Shown: piece after piece, positions 36,398 to 44,066 of the stretch
Numbering within the stretch: the stretch's first letter is position 1
Layout: each line of letters starts with the position of its first letter
Assembly: GCF_030376615.1 (NCBI RefSeq)
Contig: NZ_JARRAB010000011.1
Location: forward strand, 1 to 64,000
Origin: Pseudomonas sp. sp1636
GTDB lineage: Bacteria; Pseudomonadota; Gammaproteobacteria; Pseudomonadales; Pseudomonadaceae
DNA length: 64,000 nucleotides
Direction: 5' to 3'
The notes under the pieces: generated by a model
Databases searched by the model: none
The model's input: only the letters and a program-made list of their open reading frames with translations
Told to the model about the DNA's origin: nothing
Position numbers and translations under genes: made by a program

Positions 36398-36958
36398 ATG
36401 AACATCTCCCTGAAACGCTTCCTCCCGGTCGCCCTCGTGGCCTTGTCATTGCTATCTGCAGGCGCTCTGAACTACGCCAGCGCCGCCACCGCCGAGGATC
36501 TGAACACAGACTCCCGGCAAGCATTGCAGATCCTCTATAAATCCCAGCCATTGGCCGAGAAACTCTCGCACTCGGCCAAGGCAGTGCTGGTATTCCCGAA
36601 CATCGTCAAAGCCGGCCTCGTATTTGGCGGCAGCTACGGCGAGGGCGTGCTGATGAGGGGGGCGCAAATTGAAGACTATTACAACTCCGTAGCCGGCTCC
36701 TGGGGGCTGCAGATAGGCGCGCAATCTTACGGCTATGCAGTGTTCCTCATGAGCGACAACGTCATAGCGCAATTGCGCGAAACAAGTGGCTGGGAAGTCG
36801 GAGTTGGGCCGACCGTCGTCGTGGTCGACGAGGGCATCGCGAAGAATCTGTCGACATCCACGCTGCAGGACGACGCCTATGCATTTATCTTCGATCAGCA
36901 AGGGCTGATGGCCGGTGTCAGTTTCGAAGGAACGAAAATCTCCAAAATCCGCCGCTAA
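36398..36958 (+). CDS. Lipid-binding SYLF-domain protein
   Basis: A 186-residue exported protein with signal peptide (about 1-29, ending ASA). The SYLF (Ysc84) domain follows: SRQALQILYKSQPLAEKLS, AKAVLVFPNIVKAGLVFGG, YGEGVLM, YNSVAGSWGLQIGAQSYGYA and a final VSFEGTKISKIRR. In bacteria this domain is periplasmic and lipid-binding. It stands upstream of the second glutaredoxin-like gene (11 bases), so they may be co-transcribed. Confidence 0.9.
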   Translation: MNISLKRFLPVALVALSLLSAGALNYASAATAEDLNTDSRQALQILYKSQPLAEKLSHSAKAVLVFPNIVKAGLVFGGSYGEGVLMRGAQIEDYYNSVAGSWGLQIGAQSYGYAVFLMSDNVIAQLRETSGWEVGVGPTVVVVDEGIAKNLSTSTLQDDAYAFIFDQQGLMAGVSFEGTKISKIRR

Positions 36959-36969
36959 GACCGAGTGCG

Positions 36970-37326
36970 ATGATTATCAAGGCACTCCGAATCGGCCTCG
37001 GCCAATTGATCGTACTGCTCGACCTGATCACCCGCCCGCGCAAGCTCAAGCGTGCACCCGAAACCCAGGCCGCCAGCGGCCTGGCGCTGTACCAGATCCC
37101 CACCTGCCCGTTCTGCGTGAAGACCCGTCGCACCCTGTACAAGCTGAATGTGCCGGTGACCCTGCGCGATGCCAAGAATAACCCGCAGGATCGGCAGACC
37201 TTGCTCGAGCAAGGCGGCAAGATTCAGGTACCGTGCCTGCGCATCGAGGAAAACGGCCAGAGCCGCTGGCTGCACGAGTCCAAGGCGATCGGCGTCTACC
37301 TGCAAGAACGCTTCGCGGCAATCTGA
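36970..37326 (+). CDS. Glutaredoxin/GST-N domain protein (copy 2)
   Basis: A 118-residue paralogue of the protein at 26996-27367. The same hydrophobic start (MIIKALRIGLGQLIVLLDLI), CPFC redox pair and QVPCLRIEENGQS cis-Pro segment are kept, with the Ala-rich linker shortened by about five residues. It lies 11 bases after the SYLF gene and directly before the dead 89-residue-protein copy. Glutathione-dependent thiol exchange is likely. Confidence 0.83.
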   Translation: MIIKALRIGLGQLIVLLDLITRPRKLKRAPETQAASGLALYQIPTCPFCVKTRRTLYKLNVPVTLRDAKNNPQDRQTLLEQGGKIQVPCLRIEENGQSRWLHESKAIGVYLQERFAAI

Positions 37327-37335
37327 GGCACATCC

Positions 37336-37499
37336 TGGGCCGGCGGAGGTGTGATCACCACGCCCGACGGGCATACCACCAAGCGCATTCTCCTGCCGGT
37401 GACGAACCGGAAGCGGCGCAACACGCCTCGATCGCCCATGGCAAGTGACTGGTGGATCAGCTTCTGGACGAGGGCAAGAATCTGATCAGGGCGGCCTGA
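37336..37499 (+). pseudogene. Decayed copy of the 89-residue protein gene
   Basis: It reads WAGGGVITTPDGHTTKR in one frame, then after a frameshift EPEAAQHASIAHGK in another, then TGA, then LVDQLLDEGKNLIRAA and stop. The intact gene at 21983-22252 has HGKWLVDQ, so the TGA replaces the Trp codon TGG. The first about 25 codons are lost. It begins 10 bases after the glutaredoxin-like stop. Confidence 0.7.
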
Positions 37500-37514
37500 G
37501 CCTCCTCCCGATCC

Positions 37515-38117
37515 TTAGTCGAGCATGCCGACATGCTGCGGGTGACTGGCCACCCGATCGAGCCAGGTGCGAATGGCCGGATAGGGGCCGAGATCGAAGC
37601 CGCCCTCCTCGGCCACATGGGTGTAGGCGTACAGCGCGATATCGGCAATCGAATACTGCTCGCCAACCAGATACGAGGTGCCCTGCAGTTGCCGCTCCAT
37701 CACCTTGAGCGCCTTGTGGCCGCGTACCTGGCACTCCTCGTATTCTTTACGCCGCGTTTCGGGCAGGCCCTGGTACAGCTGGATAAAGCGCGCCACCGCG
37801 ACATTGGGCTCGTGGCTGTACTGCTCGAAGAACTGCCACTGCAATACCTGGGTGCGCAGGCGCGGCTCGCTCGGCAGAAACTCAGTGCCGTCGGCGAGAA
37901 AATTGAGAATGGCATTGGACTCCCACAGGCAGGTGCCGTCTTCCAGTTCCAGCACCGGGATCTTGCCGTTGGGGTTTTTCGCCAGGAAGGCCTGGCTTTG
38001 GGTTTCGCCCCTGAGGATGTCGATAGGCACCCACTCATGGGCAATGCCGAGCAAGTGCAGCATCAGTTTGACCTTGTAACAGTTGCCCGAGCGGCTATCG
38101 CCGTAAACCTTGTACAT
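37515..38117 (-). CDS. Glutathione S-transferase
   Basis: A 200-residue GST. The thioredoxin-like N-domain (MYKVYGDSRSGNCYKVKLML; catalytic Ser/Cys region SGNC) carries the glutathione-binding ESNAI (about 66-70) and the KIPVLELEDG cis-Pro strand; the helical C-domain ends HPQHVGMLD. The N-cap box is ADIALYAYTH. It conjugates or reduces with glutathione. A decayed duplicate lies at 32714-32945. ATG 38117. Confidence 0.9.
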   Translation of the reverse strand: MYKVYGDSRSGNCYKVKLMLHLLGIAHEWVPIDILRGETQSQAFLAKNPNGKIPVLELEDGTCLWESNAILNFLADGTEFLPSEPRLRTQVLQWQFFEQYSHEPNVAVARFIQLYQGLPETRRKEYEECQVRGHKALKVMERQLQGTSYLVGEQYSIADIALYAYTHVAEEGGFDLGPYPAIRTWLDRVASHPQHVGMLD

Positions 38118-38188
38118 CGTCCTGCCTCCCTTTCTTCGTCTATCAGGTGCGGCGGGCTGCCGCTGCGCGGCGAGACCGCCCTACTCGA

Positions 38189-39355
38189 TCAAGCCGCCAA
38201 GTTGGCCTGCGCTTCGCGGATCACCCCGGCCAGGCGCTTGAGGCCTTCGTTCAGGCGCGCCGGGGCGATGTGGCTGAAGTTAAGCCGCATATGCCCCGGA
38301 TGCCGATCCGGATCGATGAAAAACGGCTCGCCCGGCATAAAGGCGACATGCTGCGCCAGCGCCGGCTTGAGCAAGGTACGGGTATCCAGCGGCTGTTTGA
38401 GGGTCAGCCAGAAAAACAGGCCGCCCTGAGGAACCTGCCAATCGGCCAGATCGCTGAAGTGTTCCTGCAACACCGCTTGCATGGCATCCCGGCGGATGCG
38501 GTAGAAGTCGCGCAACTCGGCCAGATGCTCGCGGTAGTGGCGGGTGCCCAGCCATTGCAGGGCCTGCCACTGGCCGATGCGGTTGGTGTGCAAATCCGCC
38601 GATTGCTTGAGGCGCAGCAGGTAGGGGAACAGATCCGGGGTGGCGATCAGGTAACCGACGCGCAGGCCCGGCAGCAGGGTCTTGGACACGGTGCCGGTGT
38701 AGATCCAGCTGGCCTTGTGCAGGCGGCTGACGATCGGCGTGGCGCTGCCCTCGTCGAACACCAGTTCGCGGTAGGGTTCGTCCTCGATCAGGGTCACGCC
38801 GAACTCGTCGAGCAGGGCCGCCACCGCGTCGCGTTTGGCTTCGCTGTAGCGCACCGCCGAGGGGTTCTGGAAGGTCGGGATCAGGTAGGCGAACGCCGGC
38901 TTGTGCTGTTCCAGGCACTGGCGCAGGGCGTCGATCTGCGGGCCGTCGGCCTCCTGCGGCACGCCGATGCAGTCGGCGCCGAACAACTGGAAGGCCTGCA
39001 AGGCGGCCAGATAGGTCGGTGCTTCGAGCAGCACTTCGCTGCCCGGATCGATAAACAGCTTGCTGGCCAGGTCCAGAGTCTGCTGCGAACCACTGACGAT
39101 CAGCACCTGGCTGGCATCGCAGGGTACGCCGAGGGCGCGGGCTTCATCGGCGATGGCCTCGCGCAACTCCGGTTCGCCTTCGCTCATGCCGTACTGGCCC
39201 ATGCTCGCCGGCATATCCGCCCATTCGACCCTGGGCAGCATAGGCTCGGCCGGCAGGCCGCCGGCGAAGGACATCACTTCCGGGCGCTGCGCCGCGGCCA
39301 GAATTTCACGAATCAAGGAGCTTTTCAGGCGGGCAACGCGTTCGGAGAAGGCCAT
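38189..39355 (-). CDS. PLP-dependent aminotransferase (class I, MocR-like without HTH)
   Basis: A 388-residue fold-type I aminotransferase: FAGGLPAEPMLP, GSQQTLDLASKLF, PLP-site DEPYRELVF and the Schiff-base Lys in YTGTVSKTLLPGLRVGY, then Arg in HMRLNFSH for the substrate carboxylate. It resembles 2-aminoadipate/aromatic aminotransferases of the LysN/AraT8 group; there is no N-terminal GntR domain. ATG 39355 is used; nothing upstream is better. It is divergent from the MarR gene across 95 bases with two dyads. Confidence 0.88.
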   Translation of the reverse strand: MAFSERVARLKSSLIREILAAAQRPEVMSFAGGLPAEPMLPRVEWADMPASMGQYGMSEGEPELREAIADEARALGVPCDASQVLIVSGSQQTLDLASKLFIDPGSEVLLEAPTYLAALQAFQLFGADCIGVPQEADGPQIDALRQCLEQHKPAFAYLIPTFQNPSAVRYSEAKRDAVAALLDEFGVTLIEDEPYRELVFDEGSATPIVSRLHKASWIYTGTVSKTLLPGLRVGYLIATPDLFPYLLRLKQSADLHTNRIGQWQALQWLGTRHYREHLAELRDFYRIRRDAMQAVLQEHFSDLADWQVPQGGLFFWLTLKQPLDTRTLLKPALAQHVAFMPGEPFFIDPDRHPGHMRLNFSHIAPARLNEGLKRLAGVIREAQANLAA

Positions 39356-39389
39356 GGATGTCACCGGTAGCATAGGCAAGGGAAAATAG

Positions 39390-39446
39390 GTCAAACTGAT
39401 TGACTGAAACTACGACGAGCCGGGCAGATACGTCAATATGCTTGAC
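39390..39446. promoter_or_regulatory. Two GTCAA-N5-TTGAC dyads in a divergent promoter
   Basis: Perfect dyads GTCAAACTGATTGAC (39390-39404) and GTCAATATGCTTGAC (39432-39446) are spaced 42 bases centre to centre, four helical turns. A further TTGACC half site lies at 39455. They sit between the aminotransferase and MarR starts and are likely the MarR operators. Confidence 0.6.
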
Positions 39447-39450
39447 CTTA

Positions 39451-39906
39451 ATGATTGACCTAAAGAACACGTCCACCCAGCAGGCGGCGATGGAGGCCTT
39501 CTTCTTCGGCTACCAGGCGTTCACCGCCAAGGCCGACGAAATGCTCGCCCGTCGCGGCCTCTCAAGGGTGCATCACCGCATTCTGTTCTTTATCGCCAAG
39601 TACCCCGGCCTCAGCGTCAAGGAGCTGCTTGGCTACCTGGGCGTGAGCAAGCAGGCGTTGAGCACGCCGTTGCGCCAGCTGCTGGAGATGCACCTGGTCA
39701 GCAGCGTCGCCGCCGCGGACGACAAGCGCAAACGCCTGCTCGACTTCACCGCCGAAGGTACCAAGCTGGAGCGGGCGCTGCGCCGCGAGCAGGCCAAGCT
39801 GCTCCAGCGCGCCTTTGCCGAGGCCGGGGATACCGCGGTCGATGGCTGGCTGGCGGTCAACCAGGCCCTGGGCAGGAGCTTGCCGGCAGCGGCGTCGAAC
39901 GACTGA
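39451..39906 (+). CDS. MarR-family regulator
   Basis: A 151-residue winged-helix protein. N-terminal dimer helix (QQAAMEAFFFGYQAFTAKAD), then the HTH (LSVKELLGYLGVSKQALSTP) and the wing (DDKRKRLLDFTAEG). It probably represses itself and the divergent aminotransferase. Start ATG 39451 fits the family; it lacks a clear ribosome site, and ATG 39490 is an alternative. Followed by the LysE gene. Confidence 0.82.
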   Translation: MIDLKNTSTQQAAMEAFFFGYQAFTAKADEMLARRGLSRVHHRILFFIAKYPGLSVKELLGYLGVSKQALSTPLRQLLEMHLVSSVAAADDKRKRLLDFTAEGTKLERALRREQAKLLQRAFAEAGDTAVDGWLAVNQALGRSLPAAASND

Positions 39907-40040
39907 GCCGGGAATCGGAACTGTACCGCTACCGTGAACGGGACTGACGAAACTGTACTGCCCATTACCTGCCTCGCTGTACCGCGACGGGCCCAGGGCC
40001 TGCGCATAATCTTGCAGGCACTTCTCCCGAGTGCCCAGCC

Positions 40041-40655
40041 ATGACCACCGAACTGCTGATCGCCTTTATCGCCTTCGCCTTCGTCACCTCGGTGACGCCG
40101 GGGCCGAACAACATGATGCTGCTCGCCAGCGGGGTAAACTTCGGCGTGCGCCGCAGCCTGCCGCATATGCTCGGTATCAGCCTGGGTTTCATGCTGCTGG
40201 TGATGAGCGTCGGCCTGGGGCTTGGCCAGTTGTTCGAACAGCTGCCACTGCTCCATACCGTACTGCGTTACCTGGGCGCGGCTTACCTGCTGTACCTGGC
40301 CTGGAAGATCGCCCACGCCGGCGCGCCGGACAGCCAGGTCGGCGCCGGCGCCAAGCCCTTCAGCTTTTTCCAGGCCGCAGCCTTCCAGTGGGTCAACCCC
40401 AAGGCCTGGATCATGGCCATAGGAGCCATCACCACCTACACGCCGCAGGACAACTTCATGCTCAATGTGCTGTTGATTGCGGCACTCTTTGCCCTGGTCA
40501 ACTGCCCCAGCGTGGGCTTGTGGACGGTGGCCGGCAGCCTGTTGCGCCGTTGGCTGGATAACGCCCGCGCGCTGCGCTTTTTCAATATCGGCATGGCCCT
40601 GCTGCTGGTCGCCTCGCTGTACCCGATTCTCACCGACATCAAAGGCCCTCTGTGA
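40041..40655 (+). CDS. LysE-family amino acid exporter
   Basis: A 204-residue inner-membrane protein with six hydrophobic segments. The LysE/RhtB signature is FAFVTSVTPGPNNMMLLASG near the N-terminus, with QWVNPKAWIMAIGAI in the second half. It exports amino acids or related metabolites. Its TGA overlaps the ATG of the BenE gene (TGATG), so the two are coupled. Confidence 0.9.
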   Translation: MTTELLIAFIAFAFVTSVTPGPNNMMLLASGVNFGVRRSLPHMLGISLGFMLLVMSVGLGLGQLFEQLPLLHTVLRYLGAAYLLYLAWKIAHAGAPDSQVGAGAKPFSFFQAAAFQWVNPKAWIMAIGAITTYTPQDNFMLNVLLIAALFALVNCPSVGLWTVAGSLLRRWLDNARALRFFNIGMALLLVASLYPILTDIKGPL

Positions 40656-41854
40656 TGCCCGAAGCGATCCAGACACGCCTGCGCCCACTGGCCGACACCT
40701 CCACCTCGGCAGTGGTCGCCGGCTTTATCGCCATGCTCACCGGCTACACCAGCTCGCTGGTGCTGATCTTCCAGGCCGGCCAGGCCGCGGGGCTCAGTAG
40801 CGGGCAGATTTCCTCGTGGATCTGGGCGTTATCGATCGGCATGGCGATTGGCTGTATCGGCCTGTCGCTGCGCTACCGCGCGCCGGTGATGATCGCTTGG
40901 TCGACGCCCGGTGCGGCGCTGCTGATCAGTAGCCTGCCCGGGGTGCCCTACAGCGAGGCGCTCGGTGCCTACATCCTCAGCTCGGGATTGATCGTGTTGA
41001 TCGGCCTGACCGGTAGTTTCGACCGCATCATGCAACGCATTCCCGGCTCCATCGCCGCCGCCCTGCTGGCCGGGGTGCTGTTCAAGATCGGCTTGGAGAT
41101 CTGCGGCGCCGCCGAGCAGCAACCCACGCTGGTGGTGGCCATGCTGCTCGCCTACCTGCTGGGCAAACGCCTGCTGCCGCGCTATGCGGTGCTCGCCGCA
41201 CTGGTCGTCGGTTGTGTCTTGGCCGGGCTGTTCGGCCTGCTCGATTTCAGCGGATTCGAACTGCAACTGGCCACGCCCGAATGGACCACGCCGAGCTTCT
41301 CCCTGGCGGCGGCGATCAGCATCGGCATCCCGCTATTCATCGTCGCCATGGCCTCGCAGAACCTGCCGGGCATGGCGGTGCTGCGCGCCAACGGCTACCA
41401 CCAGGTGCCCGCCTCCAAGCTGCTCACCAGCACCGGCCTGATCTCGATACTGCTGGCGCCCTTCGGCGCCCATGGCATCCACATGGCCGCCATCAGCGCG
41501 GCGATCTGCGCCGGCCCCGAGGCCCACGAAGACCCGAGCAAGCGCTACACCGCCGCGGTTTGGTGCGGATTGTTCTACGGCATCGCCGGGATCTACGGCG
41601 CCACCCTCGCCGCCCTGTTTAGCGCCCTGCCCAAGGCGCTGATCCTGTCGATCGCCGCCCTGGCGCTGTTCGCCTCGATCATCGGCGGCCTGACCCAGGC
41701 CATGAGCGAACCCAAGGAGCGTGAGGCGGCGCTGATCACCTTTCTGGTCACCGCCTCGGGCATGACCCTGTTCTCGGTCGGCTCGGCCTTTTGGGGCATC
41801 ATCGCCGGCCTGCTGACCCTGGCGATCCTCAATGCCGGCAAATCGCCGGCTTGA
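40655..41854 (+). CDS. benE: Benzoate/H+ symporter family protein
   Basis: About 399 residues, twelve or so TM segments, of the BenE family: VAGFIAMLTGYTSSLVLIFQ, WSTPGAALLISSLPGVPYSE, ASQNLPGMAVLRANGY and APFGAHGIHMAAISAAICAG. It takes up an aromatic acid or related compound with protons. The start is ATG 40655 within the LysE stop codon. There are no benzoate-catabolic genes nearby, so the substrate may differ. A strong terminator follows. Confidence 0.87.
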   Translation: MPEAIQTRLRPLADTSTSAVVAGFIAMLTGYTSSLVLIFQAGQAAGLSSGQISSWIWALSIGMAIGCIGLSLRYRAPVMIAWSTPGAALLISSLPGVPYSEALGAYILSSGLIVLIGLTGSFDRIMQRIPGSIAAALLAGVLFKIGLEICGAAEQQPTLVVAMLLAYLLGKRLLPRYAVLAALVVGCVLAGLFGLLDFSGFELQLATPEWTTPSFSLAAAISIGIPLFIVAMASQNLPGMAVLRANGYHQVPASKLLTSTGLISILLAPFGAHGIHMAAISAAICAGPEAHEDPSKRYTAAVWCGLFYGIAGIYGATLAALFSALPKALILSIAALALFASIIGGLTQAMSEPKEREAALITFLVTASGMTLFSVGSAFWGIIAGLLTLAILNAGKSPA

Positions 41855-41874
41855 GCAGCGGCCACAGCCAAGAA

Positions 41875-41897
41875 AGGCGCCCGCGGGCGCCTTTTTG
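41875..41897 (+). terminator. Terminator after benE
   Basis: AGGCGCCC / GGGCGCCT palindrome (41875-41892) followed by TTTTTG, 21 bases after the benE stop. Confidence 0.85.
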
Positions 41898-41914
41898 CTT
41901 GTCGGCCTGCTCGA

Positions 41915-42676
<762 letters not shown>

Positions 42677-42902
42677 CTGTGCGTCCTCACATGCAGTGGA
42701 AGTCTGCGCCGAGTTTAGTCAGAGCGGCAGCCGAGGCGGCAGCACTATTCGAACAGCGGTTATGGCCTTATGCGAAATAATGATTAGTGCTCCGTGGCCG
42801 CTATCACTCAAATGGATTGATCCCCATTCGGTCATGCGGCAAATCTTGCCCCCCGGACAACCAGGGACTATTACCAGTCTTTCCGTTCAGTGAGTGCCGA
42901 TC

Positions 42903-43910
42903 ATGACTGCCCTGCTCAACCGCCAATTCCTCCTCGCCCAGCGGCCTGTCGGCTTGCCCAGCCGCGACACCTTCAGCTATGTGGAAAGCCCGCTCGGCGA
43001 ACCCGGCCCCGGCCAGATCCTGGTTAAGAACCTCTACCTGTCCCTTGATCCGGCCATGCGCGGCTGGATGAACGACGCCAAGTCCTACATTCCGCCGGTC
43101 GGCCTCGGTGAGGTGATGCGTGCCCTCGGCGTCGGTGAAGTGATCGCCTCGCAGCACCCGGGCTTCGCCGTCGGCGACCATGTCAACGGTGCCCTCGGCG
43201 TGCAGGACTATTTCCTCGGCGAACCCAAGGGCTTCTACAAGGTCGACCCCCAGCGCGCGCCGTTGCCGCTGTACCTCTCGGCCCTGGGCATGACCGGCAT
43301 GACCGCCTACTTCGGCCTGCTCGATGTCGGCGCGCCCAAGGCCGGCGAAACCGTGGTGATCTCCGGCGCCGCCGGTGCAGTCGGCAGCGTGGCCGGACAG
43401 ATCGCCAAGCTCAAGGGCTGCCGCGTGATCGGCATCGCCGGCGGCACCGACAAGTGCAAGTTGCTGATCGATGAGCTGGGCTTCGACGGCGCCATCGACT
43501 ACAAGCATGAAGACCTGCACGCCGCCCTGAAACGCGAGTGCCCGAAAGGCGTGGATCTGTATTTCGACAACGTCGGCGGCGACATCCTCGATGCGGTGCT
43601 GACCCGCATCAACTTCAAGGCGCGGGTGGTGATCTGCGGCGCCATCAGCCAGTACAACAATAAAGAAGCGATCAAGGGCCCGACCAACTACCTGCAACTG
43701 CTGGTTAACAGCGCGCGCATGGAAGGCATGGTGGTGATGACCTACGCCCCACGCTTCGCCGAAGCGGCCCAGGAAATGGCCGGCTGGTTGGCCAGCGGCC
43801 AGCTGAAGTCCAGGGAAGACATAGTCCCGGGCCTCACCACCTTCCCGGACACCCTGCTCAAGCTGTTCAGCGGCGAGAACTTCGGCAAGCTGGTGCTCAA
43901 GGTCGAGTGA
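42903..43910 (+). CDS. NADP-dependent MDR oxidoreductase (PTGR/curA-like)
   Basis: A 335-residue medium-chain dehydrogenase without zinc. Features are LSLDPAMRGWMNDAKSYIPP, the coenzyme fold ISGAAGAVGSVAGQIAKLKG, KCKLLIDELG and VDLYFDNVGGDILDAVLTRI, as in leukotriene B4 dehydrogenase/CurA-type alkenal reductases. It reduces C=C bonds next to carbonyls with NADPH. ATG 42903 is preferred to GTG 42894. Confidence 0.88.
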   Translation: MTALLNRQFLLAQRPVGLPSRDTFSYVESPLGEPGPGQILVKNLYLSLDPAMRGWMNDAKSYIPPVGLGEVMRALGVGEVIASQHPGFAVGDHVNGALGVQDYFLGEPKGFYKVDPQRAPLPLYLSALGMTGMTAYFGLLDVGAPKAGETVVISGAAGAVGSVAGQIAKLKGCRVIGIAGGTDKCKLLIDELGFDGAIDYKHEDLHAALKRECPKGVDLYFDNVGGDILDAVLTRINFKARVVICGAISQYNNKEAIKGPTNYLQLLVNSARMEGMVVMTYAPRFAEAAQEMAGWLASGQLKSREDIVPGLTTFPDTLLKLFSGENFGKLVLKVE

Positions 43911-43977
43911 CACTTGTGGGAGGGGCCGGGCGGCGTTCCCACAGGCACTGCCGCCGCCATCCCACCTTGCAGAACCC

Positions 43978-44050
43978 GTAGCCCGGATAAGCCCTGGCGC
44001 AATCCGGGATCGCGATGGCCCCGGATTGCGCTGGCGCTTATTCGGGCTAC
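43978..44050. repeat. Long inverted repeat, REP-like
   Basis: GTAGCCCGGATAAGCCCTGG with CGCAATCCGGG on the left is mirrored by CCCCGGATTGCG with CTGGCGCTTATTCGGGCTAC on the right. The arms are about 32 bases around a GATCGCGATGG centre. It is the common GTAGCCCGGATAAG repeat of pseudomonads and may act as a terminator between the converging MDR and RND genes. Confidence 0.7.
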
Positions 44051-44066
44051 CTTCGTTCGCCTCCCC

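Noticed and set aside
39438..39458. Possible 6-codon leader peptide (ATG CTT GAC CTT AAT GAT TGA)
   Set aside because: Overlaps the MarR operator and start codon; no ribosome site, so probably chance.
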